Source: Eggerthellaceae bacterium (GTDB lineage: Bacteria > Actinomycetota > Coriobacteriia > Coriobacteriales > Eggerthellaceae). Taken from it: DNA of 9,563 bases. How positions within the stretch are numbered: the stretch's first letter is position 1; every line of letters starts with the position of its first letter. The notes beneath the pieces were generated by a model. It worked only from the letters and a program-made list of their open reading frames with translations. It was not told the origin of the DNA and did no database searches. Location of the stretch: assembly GCA_900754955.1 (NCBI GenBank), contig CAAEEV010000152.1, positions 1 to 9,563 of the forward strand, in the 5' to 3' direction. The position numbers and the translations under genes were made by a program. Positions 4,225-9,563 of this stretch are shown here, in pieces.

Positions 4225-6864
4225 ATGCAGTACATGACAACCGCCGAAATCCGCGAGAAGTACCTCAAGTACTTCGAGGACAAGGGCTGCAAGCGCCTGC
4301 CGTCCTCGTCGCTCATCCCCGACGACCCGTCGCTTCTGCTGACGAGCGCCGGCATGGTGCAGTTCAAGCCCTACTTCCTCCATGTGAAGGAATTCGATCC
4401 CGCCTACATCGGCGCCACCACGGTGCAGAAGTGCGTGCGCACCAACGACATCGACATCATCGGCACCACGGGCCGTCACCTGAGCTTCTTCGAGATGCTC
4501 GGCAACTTCTCCTTCGGCAAGTACTTCAAGAAGGAGATGTGCGCATGGGCCTACGACTTCTCCGTGAGCGAGCTCGGCCTGCCCGCTGACCGTCTGTACT
4601 TCACCGTGTTCGAGGACGACGACGAGACGATCGAGATCTGGAAGAGCCTCGGCGTTCCCGAGGACCACATCTCCAAGCTCGGCGAGGACGACAACTTCTG
4701 GCGCGCCGGCCCCACCGGCCCGTGCGGCCCGTGCTCCGAGCTCTACTTCGACCAGGGCCCCGAGTTCGGCTGCGGCAGCCCCGACTGTGCGCCGGGCTGC
4801 GACTGCGACCGCTTCCTCGAGTACTGGAACTGCGTGTTCACGCAGTACGACGGCCAGGAGGACGGCACACTCGCGCCGCTTCCCACGAAGAACATCGATA
4901 CCGGCATGGGCCTCGAGCGTATCGCGGCCATCATGCAGGGCGTGCAGAGCAACTACGAGACCGACGGTCTGCGCAGCCTCATCGCGGTCGGCGAGAAGCT
5001 GTCGGGCAAGACGTACAAAGACGACCCCGCAGACGACCTGTCGCTGCGCATCGTGGCTGATCACAGCCGCAGCGTCGCGTTCATGATCGCCGACGGCATC
5101 CTGCCGTCCAACGAAGGCCGCGGCTACGTGCTGCGCCGCCTGCTGCGCCGCGCTGTGATGCACGGCCACAAGCTCGGCATCGAGGGACCGTTCCTCAAGC
5201 ACTACATCGACGCGATCATCGACATGATGGGCGGGGTCTATCCCGAGGTCGTCGACAACCGCGAGCTCGTGGAGCGCGTGGTCCTCTCCGAGGAGGAGCG
5301 CTTCGGCGCCACGCTGCGCCAGGGCCAGGCCTACCTCGACGAGGCGCTCGGCCAGCTCGACGGCACGGTGCTCGCCGGCAAGACGGCGTTCACCCTGCAC
5401 GACACGTACGGCTTCCCCGTTGAGATCACCGAGGAGATCTGCGCCGAGCGCGGCATCACGGTGGACCATGACGGGTTCGACGCCTGCATGGAGCAGCAGC
5501 GCGAGCGTGCCCGCGCCGCCACCAAGGACGACGCCGAGGCGGCGTGGAGCACCTACGGCGGCGTGCACGCCGACATCCTGAAGGAGGTCGGCGCCACCGA
5601 GTTCGTGGGTTACGGCAAACTCGTGCACGAGGCGAAGGTCGTCGCGCTCATCAAGGACGGCGCGCGCGTCGATGCGCTGGCCGCCGGCGACGAGGGCGAG
5701 ATCATCCTCGACGCCACCCCGTTCTACGCCGAGATGGGCGGCGAGGTGGGCGACACCGGCGCCATCGCGTCCGAGAGCGGGCTTGTGACCGACGTCGTGG
5801 ACACCAAGGCGCCCGAGAAGGGCCTGGTGTGCCACATGGTCAAGGTCCTTGGCGGCAGCGTTGCGGTGGGGGATACCGTCACCGCGGCGGTCGAGGCCAA
5901 GCGCCGCGCCCGCATCACGCGCAACCACACCGCCACGCACATCCTGCATGCGGCGCTGCGCCAGGTGCTCGGCGACCACGTCAAGCAGGCCGGCTCCTAC
6001 GTGGGTCCTGATCGTCTGCGCTTCGACTTCACGCACTTCGAGGCCACGACGCCCGCGCAGCTCGCCGAGATCGAGCGCGTTGCCAACGAGGAGATCATGG
6101 CCGCTGTTCCGATGAACATCTACGAGACGTCGCTCGACGAGGCGCGTGCCTCCGGCGTGACGGCGCTCTTCGGCGAGAAATACGGCGATACGGTGCGCGT
6201 GGTCGAGGCGGGCGAGTTCTCCCGAGAGCTGTGCGGCGGCTGCCATATGGCCAACACCGCCGAGATCGGCTTCGTGAAGATCGTCTCCGAGAGCAGCGTC
6301 GGCGCCAACCTGCGCCGCATCGAGGCGGTGACGAGCTACGACGCGCTCGCGTACATGAACCGCATCGAGGCTGAGCTCAAGGAGGCCGCAGCCGAGCTCA
6401 AGGTTTCGCTCTTCGACGTGACCGAGCGCACGGCCGCCAACCTTGCGACCATCAAGGACTTCGAGCAGAAGCAGAAGGCCAACAAGCAGCGTGCGGCCGA
6501 GGGCAGCGTGGCCGAGCACCTCAAGGACGTCGTCGACGCGGCGGCGGGCTACCCGGTGGTGGTCACGCGCATCGACGGCCTCGACACGGGCGGCCTGCGC
6601 AACGCGTGGGATATCCTGCGCGCACGCCTTGCGGCGCCGGGCGCCTGCATCATTGGCACGGTGAACGACGGCAAGCCGGTCATCATGGCCGCAGGCACCG
6701 ACGAAGCGGTGGCCGCGGGCTTCAACGCCGGCGCGCTCATCAAGAGCATCGCGGGCAACATCAAGGGCGGCGGCGGCGGAAAGCCCACCATGGCTCAGGC
6801 GGGCGGCAAGGACGCCTCTGGCATGGACGCCGCGCTCGAGGCGGCGCGCGAGCTGCTGAAGTAG
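4225..6864 (+). CDS. alaS: Alanine--tRNA ligase (AlaRS)
   Basis: The product has 879 aa, against 876 in E. coli. This cytoplasmic class II synthetase charges tRNA-Ala and hydrolyses mischarged Ser and Gly. Catalytic-domain motifs are SAGMVQFKPYF (from 41), KCVRTND (69-75), RHLSFFEMLGNFSFG (from 84), GPTGPCGPCSE (162-172) and DTGMGLER (225-232). The editing domain has the zinc ligands H568, H572, C670 and H674, each exactly four positions beyond the E. coli ligands. The second motif reads CGGCH where CGGTH is usual. The C-Ala/DHHA1 region ends with the glycine-rich GGGGGKPTMAQAGG. ATG 4225 is chosen because GAAAGAG (4213-4219) lies 5 nt upstream and the length fits the family; ATG 4234 is an alternative. 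The gene has its own promoter and a structured leader. Confidence 0.98.
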   Translation: MQYMTTAEIREKYLKYFEDKGCKRLPSSSLIPDDPSLLLTSAGMVQFKPYFLHVKEFDPAYIGATTVQKCVRTNDIDIIGTTGRHLSFFEMLGNFSFGKYFKKEMCAWAYDFSVSELGLPADRLYFTVFEDDDETIEIWKSLGVPEDHISKLGEDDNFWRAGPTGPCGPCSELYFDQGPEFGCGSPDCAPGCDCDRFLEYWNCVFTQYDGQEDGTLAPLPTKNIDTGMGLERIAAIMQGVQSNYETDGLRSLIAVGEKLSGKTYKDDPADDLSLRIVADHSRSVAFMIADGILPSNEGRGYVLRRLLRRAVMHGHKLGIEGPFLKHYIDAIIDMMGGVYPEVVDNRELVERVVLSEEERFGATLRQGQAYLDEALGQLDGTVLAGKTAFTLHDTYGFPVEITEEICAERGITVDHDGFDACMEQQRERARAATKDDAEAAWSTYGGVHADILKEVGATEFVGYGKLVHEAKVVALIKDGARVDALAAGDEGEIILDATPFYAEMGGEVGDTGAIASESGLVTDVVDTKAPEKGLVCHMVKVLGGSVAVGDTVTAAVEAKRRARITRNHTATHILHAALRQVLGDHVKQAGSYVGPDRLRFDFTHFEATTPAQLAEIERVANEEIMAAVPMNIYETSLDEARASGVTALFGEKYGDTVRVVEAGEFSRELCGGCHMANTAEIGFVKIVSESSVGANLRRIEAVTSYDALAYMNRIEAELKEAAAELKVSLFDVTERTAANLATIKDFEQKQKANKQRAAEGSVAEHLKDVVDAAAGYPVVVTRIDGLDTGGLRNAWDILRARLAAPGACIIGTVNDGKPVIMAAGTDEAVAAGFNAGALIKSIAGNIKGGGGGKPTMAQAGGKDASGMDAALEAARELLK

Positions 6865-6890
6865 CACGCGGCTCAAAACGAACGAACGAC

Positions 6891-6923
6891 GAGCCCGCCT
6901 TCCCTCGGGGAGGCGGGCTCTTT
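6891..6923 (+). terminator. Terminator-like hairpin between alaS and ruvX
   Basis: GAGCCCGCCT (6891-6900) pairs exactly with AGGCGGGCTC (6911-6920). Inner pairs 6901-6903 with 6908-6910 (one G-U) extend the stem to 13 bp around a CTCG loop, and TTT follows (6921-6923). It lies 26 nt after the alaS stop and 18 nt before ruvX. The T-run is short, so partial readthrough into ruvX is likely; no separate ruvX promoter is visible after it. Confidence 0.75.
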
Positions 6924-6930
6924 CAGGAAA

Positions 6931-6937
6931 GGGGAGG
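6931..6937 (+). promoter_or_regulatory. Shine-Dalgarno deciding the ruvX start
   Basis: GGGGAGG lies 4 nt before ATG 6942 and 13 nt before the in-frame ATG 6951. This favours the first ATG. The site starts only 7 nt after the T-run of the upstream hairpin. Confidence 0.7.
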
Positions 6938-6941
6938 TTGC

Positions 6942-7367
6942 ATGCGCGTAATGGCGCTCGACATCGGCGAGGTGCGCGTCGGGGTGGCGGTGAGCGACCC
7001 GGGTGAGCGCGTCGCGAGCCCAGTGTGCGTGCTGCCGACGGCGGAGGTGCTTGCGGGTGCTAAGTCGTTCAGGCGCGTGCTCGAGGACTGGGAGCCCGAG
7101 CTTCTGCTGTGCGGTCTGCCCTATACGCTCGCCGGCGAGGAGGGGCCTCAGGCTGCGCACATCAAACAGGCTGCGGTCCAGATCAGCGACGCTGTCGGCG
7201 TGCCCCACGTGTTCACCGACGAGCGCCTGAGCTCGACGCAGGCCAAGCGGAGTTTGCGTGAAAAGGGGTTGAGCGAGAAGCAGATGCGGGGCAAAGTCGA
7301 TATGATAGCCGCAAGTCTGTTCCTGCAGGCGTGGCTCGACGCGCGCGCCGTGCGAGGGGAAAGGTAA
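6942..7367 (+). CDS. ruvX: RuvX/YqgF family, Holliday junction resolvase-like / pre-16S rRNA nuclease
   Basis: The product has 141 aa, against 138 in E. coli YqgF. It is a single RNase H-fold nuclease domain. Conserved elements are ALDIGEVRVGVAVSD (5-19) with acidic D7, LLCGLPYTLAGEEGPQA (55-71), the TDERLSSTQA segment (92-101) with E94, and KVDMIAASLFLQAWLD (118-133) with D120. D7, E94 and D120 form the expected metal-binding acidic set. The family was first named a Holliday junction resolvase; work on E. coli YqgF supports a role in maturing the 16S rRNA 5' end, and M. tuberculosis RuvX has resolvase activity. The alaS-ruvX-mltG order is widely conserved. The open frame extends upstream, but the Shine-Dalgarno and family length place the start here. 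Confidence 0.95.
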   Translation: MRVMALDIGEVRVGVAVSDPGERVASPVCVLPTAEVLAGAKSFRRVLEDWEPELLLCGLPYTLAGEEGPQAAHIKQAAVQISDAVGVPHVFTDERLSSTQAKRSLREKGLSEKQMRGKVDMIAASLFLQAWLDARAVRGER

Positions 7368-7375
7368 CGCTTCAC

Positions 7376-8530
7376 ATGGCCCTTCATCGCAAGCAGGTCA
7401 CCTATTCGTCGCGCCCGAACCGCGCGGCGCGCATCGCTCATGCGCGCGGTGACCGCGAGTTTCGAACCTACGATACCAGCTACATCCAGCCCAAGCGCAG
7501 CAAGGTGCCCGTCATCGCGGCGCTCGTGTTGGCGCTCGTGGTGATCGCCATCGCGGTGGTGCTCGTCTTTCGCGGCTGTGCGGGCTCTTCGGTCGAGCTG
7601 CTCCCCGAGGGCGAGCAGGCCGTCGTGACGATCGATCAGGGCGAGAGCGCCCAGCAGATCGGCGAAGCGCTCGTCGAGGCGCGCCTCGTGGGAAGCGCCG
7701 ACGAGTTCGTGAACGCCGTCAAGCAGCGCGACGTGGCCGCCGCGCTCATCCCCGGCACCTACTCGTTCCAGGGCGGCGCCACGCTCGACAGCATCCTTCA
7801 GGCGCTCACCACGGGTCCGTCGGCCACGGGCGCCACGCTCACGGTGCCCGAGGGCTACAAGCGCGCCGACATCGCAACGGCGGTCGAAGAGGCCACGGGC
7901 GGGCGCATCACCGCACAGGACTTCCTCGACGCCTCGTCCGATGCGAGCGTCTACGCCGCCGACTACGACTTCCTCACCGATGCGGGAACCAACGCGCTCG
8001 AGGGCTTCCTGTTCCCCAAGACCTACACGATCACGGCTGCCGATGACGCGCAGGCTGTGGTGCGCATGATGCTCGATCAGTTCCGCACGGAGACGGCGTC
8101 GCTCGACTGGTCGTACCCCGAGAGCCATAACCTGAGCATCTATGACGCGGTGAACCTCGCCTCCATCGTCGAGAAGGAGGCGGCGGTCGACCAGAACACG
8201 GGTGAGGACAACCGCGCCACGGTGGCGTCGGTGTTCTACAACCGCCTCGCGTCGGACCGCCCCTACCTCGAATCCGACGCCACCACGGCGTACGAGGTGG
8301 GCCACGAGCCCACGGCCGAAGAGGTGCACGCCGACACGCCGTACAGCACCTACACGCACGAGGGCCTGCCGCCGACGCCCATCTGCTCGCCGTCGCTCGC
8401 CTGCCTGCAGGCGGTGTGCAGCCCCGAGGAGACGAACTACCTGTTCTTCTACTTCGAGCCCGACGAGAACGGCAACCTCGTGTACCACTTCAGCGAAACC
8501 TACGAAGAGCATCAGGCCGCCATCGGCTAG
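7376..8530 (+). CDS. mltG: Endolytic murein transglycosylase MltG (YceG-like)
   Basis: The product has 384 aa, against 340 in E. coli; the extra length is partly a basic cytoplasmic N-terminus (1-43). One membrane segment (about 44-65) anchors the enzyme facing outward. MltG cleaves nascent glycan strands and sets their length near the elongation machinery. The YceG core contains the signature LASIVEKEA (261-269), with the expected catalytic glutamate in VEKE (E266; the E. coli counterpart is E218), then ATVASVFYNRL, ESDATTAYE and TPYSTYTHEGLPPTPIC. Cys at 68, 337, 343 and 348 lie outside the membrane. The segment that is usually PICNPG reads PICSPS. ATG 7376 is 8 nt after the ruvX stop. The purine run GGGGAAAGG (7356-7364) is an acceptable but distant (11 nt) Shine-Dalgarno. 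Confidence 0.94.
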   Translation: MALHRKQVTYSSRPNRAARIAHARGDREFRTYDTSYIQPKRSKVPVIAALVLALVVIAIAVVLVFRGCAGSSVELLPEGEQAVVTIDQGESAQQIGEALVEARLVGSADEFVNAVKQRDVAAALIPGTYSFQGGATLDSILQALTTGPSATGATLTVPEGYKRADIATAVEEATGGRITAQDFLDASSDASVYAADYDFLTDAGTNALEGFLFPKTYTITAADDAQAVVRMMLDQFRTETASLDWSYPESHNLSIYDAVNLASIVEKEAAVDQNTGEDNRATVASVFYNRLASDRPYLESDATTAYEVGHEPTAEEVHADTPYSTYTHEGLPPTPICSPSLACLQAVCSPEETNYLFFYFEPDENGNLVYHFSETYEEHQAAIG

Positions 8531-8547
8531 CGCCGCGGCGCTCAGCC
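8525..8547 (+). other. Hairpin over the mltG stop codon
   Basis: A 14-bp perfect palindrome AGCGCCGCGGCGCT (8529-8542) is extended by GGCT (8525-8528) pairing with AGCC (8544-8547), with one bulged C. It overlaps the TAG stop of mltG and lies 20 nt before yqeG. No T-run follows, so it may modulate rather than end transcription, or may reflect chance in very GC-rich DNA. Confidence 0.3.
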
Positions 8548-8566
8548 TGCCGGCCGGAATTCGCAC

Positions 8567-9148
8567 ATGGCGCTCCTTCAACCTGATCGCTACTTCTCGC
8601 GCATCACGCACATCGACATCGGGCGCGACCTTCTGGGTCGGGGCCTCACCTGCGCGCTGCTCGACATCGACAACACCATCCGCCCGCGCGGGTCGAGCGG
8701 TCTGCCGCGCGACGTGGGCGTCTGGCTCGGATGCGCGCGCGATGCGGGCGTGTCAATCTGCCTCGTGTCGAACAACTGGCATCACAACGTGCACGAGTTC
8801 GCCGCCGAGCTCGATCTGCCCATTGTGGCGAAGGCACTCAAGCCGCTGCCGCACGGCTTCCTGATGGCGCTCGGCAAGGTGGGGAAGCACCGCAGCGAGG
8901 CGGTGGTCATCGGCGATCAGCTCCTCACCGACGTGGCGGGTGCCCACATCGCGGGCATGCGCGCCTACATGCTGCAGCCGCTCGTCGAGCAGGATCTTCC
9001 TCATACGCTGCTGCTGCGCAACTTCGAGCATATGATCTTAGGCGGGCGCCAGCCCGAGTCCGCGCCGACGAGCTTTCAGGCGTGCGCGGAGGACGGCGCC
9101 GCACGAACGGGCGAGAGGCGCGCGACTGCCGCGCAGGAGGGACGGTAG
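8567..9148 (+). CDS. yqeG: YqeG family HAD IIIA-type phosphatase
   Basis: The product has 193 aa, against about 172 in B. subtilis YqeG. It is a compact HAD-fold phosphatase with motif I DIDNT (33-37, nucleophile D33 and acid/base D35), motif II LVSNN (66-70, S68), the lysine region KALKPLP (89-95), and motif IV IGDQLLTD (115-122) with D117 and D122. The family is related to yeast Gep4, a phosphatidylglycerophosphate phosphatase, so a role in phospholipid synthesis is possible but unproven. Residues 160-193 form a hydrophilic tail outside the core fold. ATG 8567 is 36 nt after mltG and has only a weak Shine-Dalgarno (CCGGAA). yqeG next to aroE recalls the Bacillus yqeG-yqeH-aroE order, but yqeH is absent between them here. 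Confidence 0.92.
   Translation: MALLQPDRYFSRITHIDIGRDLLGRGLTCALLDIDNTIRPRGSSGLPRDVGVWLGCARDAGVSICLVSNNWHHNVHEFAAELDLPIVAKALKPLPHGFLMALGKVGKHRSEAVVIGDQLLTDVAGAHIAGMRAYMLQPLVEQDLPHTLLLRNFEHMILGGRQPESAPTSFQACAEDGAARTGERRATAAQEGR
9135..9140 (+). promoter_or_regulatory. Shine-Dalgarno for aroE inside yqeG
   Basis: AGGAGG lies within the last codons of yqeG, 11 nt before ATG 9152. Placement inside the upstream gene indicates coupled translation of yqeG and aroE. Confidence 0.6.
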
Positions 9149-9151
9149 AAG

Positions 9152-9563
9152 ATGGCGCATTCCGACGAGAAGAGGCTCTACCTGCTGGGGCATCCCATCG
9201 CGCACTCGAAGTCCCCGGTGATGTACAACGCGGTGTTCGAGCGTCTCGGGCTGCCGTGGCGCTACGGCTTCATGGACTGCCCGACCGACGGGGAGGCGCA
9301 GGCATTTCTTGCGGCGCGCGACTTCTTCGCGATCAACATCACGACGCCCTACAAGCCGCAGGCTTTCGAGGCGGCGACGGTGAAGGCGTCGAGCGCGCGC
9401 CTGGCGAAGGGCGCCAACGTGCTCGTGGCGCACGGCGACGCGCTCATCGCGTACAACGTGGACGGCCAGGGCTGCATCGGCTACCTCGAGCACGAGGGCG
9501 TGAAGATCGCCGGCGCGCGCGTGGCGGTGTGCGGCACGGGTCCCACGGCGTTGGCGATCCTCC
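9152..9563 (+). CDS. aroE: Shikimate dehydrogenase family protein, 5' part (3' end outside window)
   Basis: The first 137 codons are present and the frame is open to the window edge. AroE reduces 3-dehydroshikimate to shikimate with NADPH, in chorismate synthesis. Substrate-domain motifs are LLGHPIAHSKSP (11-22, with the S-K-S shikimate contact S19/S21), NITTPYK (62-68, T64 and catalytic K68), GANVLV (87-92, N89) and YNVDGQG (101-107, D104). The NADP-binding turn begins at CGTGPT near the edge. The usual NT in GAVNT and NTD reads NV at both sites, and the loop before N89 is one residue shorter than in E. coli. This suggests a divergent AroE or a quinate/shikimate paralogue. The start is 3 nt after the yqeG stop. 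Confidence 0.9.
   Translation, partial: MAHSDEKRLYLLGHPIAHSKSPVMYNAVFERLGLPWRYGFMDCPTDGEAQAFLAARDFFAINITTPYKPQAFEAATVKASSARLAKGANVLVAHGDALIAYNVDGQGCIGYLEHEGVKIAGARVAVCGTGPTALAIL

Noticed and set aside
4087..6876. A 929-codon open frame on the - strand covering all of alaS
   Set aside because: It is antisense to an unmistakable alaS. High GC at third codon positions removes stops from the opposing frame. The translation is low-complexity in Ala, Arg, Glu, Val, His and Leu with no family motif and no ribosome binding site.
6606..6941. N-terminal extension of ruvX into the alaS 3' end
   Set aside because: The added residues are low-complexity Arg/Gly/His, cross the terminator hairpin and do not belong to the RuvX fold.

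Overview
The window is GC-rich chromosomal DNA with eight genes, all on the + strand. Seven are complete and the last runs off the right edge. I recognise them as rarA, a DUF948 membrane-anchored protein, an AI-2E family permease, alaS, ruvX, mltG, yqeG and aroE (partial). This is a housekeeping cluster. The chain alaS-ruvX-mltG-aroE, with rarA and a DUF948 gene just upstream, is a gene order I know from Actinomycetota such as Mycobacterium and Streptomyces. The yqeG-aroE pairing is more typical of Bacillota. An actinobacterial cluster with yqeG inserted before aroE fits a deep-branching actinomycete, most likely class Coriobacteriia (Eggerthella-like). That placement is inference from gene order and composition.

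Layout. Bases 1-310 are non-coding and visibly richer in A+T than the rest. They hold a hairpin at the left edge, an 18-bp dyad (78-95), and a perfect consensus parS site for ParB (180-195, inside a 22-bp palindrome) about 115 bp before rarA. rarA (311-1681) ends ahead of an extended -10 promoter that serves the DUF948 gene (1757-2392, GTG start, perfect Shine-Dalgarno). The next gene, an AI-2E permease with a histidine-rich N-terminus (2385-3902), overlaps it by 8 bp. A 322-bp non-coding stretch (3903-4224) follows. It contains a compound hairpin, a strong promoter with a TATAAT -10, and an alaS leader of about 90 nt folded into two GC-rich hairpins. alaS (4225-6864) ends in a strong terminator-like hairpin that lies only 21 nt before the ruvX start. 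ruvX, mltG, yqeG and aroE then run close together (gaps of 8, 36 and 3 nt) and look like one transcription unit.

How the genes fit together. rarA (replication-fork rescue), ruvX (RNase H-fold nuclease family, 16S rRNA maturation or recombination) and alaS serve genome and translation upkeep. mltG ends nascent peptidoglycan strands. aroE works in aromatic amino acid synthesis. yqeG is a HAD phosphatase of uncertain substrate. The DUF948 and AI-2E proteins are envelope proteins without a firm role.

I see no defence island, transposon, CRISPR array, phage gene, tRNA or rRNA. The most notable non-coding signal is the parS site. The other points of interest are the alaS leader, the His-rich permease N-terminus, and Thr-to-Val changes in the AroE active-site motifs. 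I find no convincing undescribed multi-gene system here.
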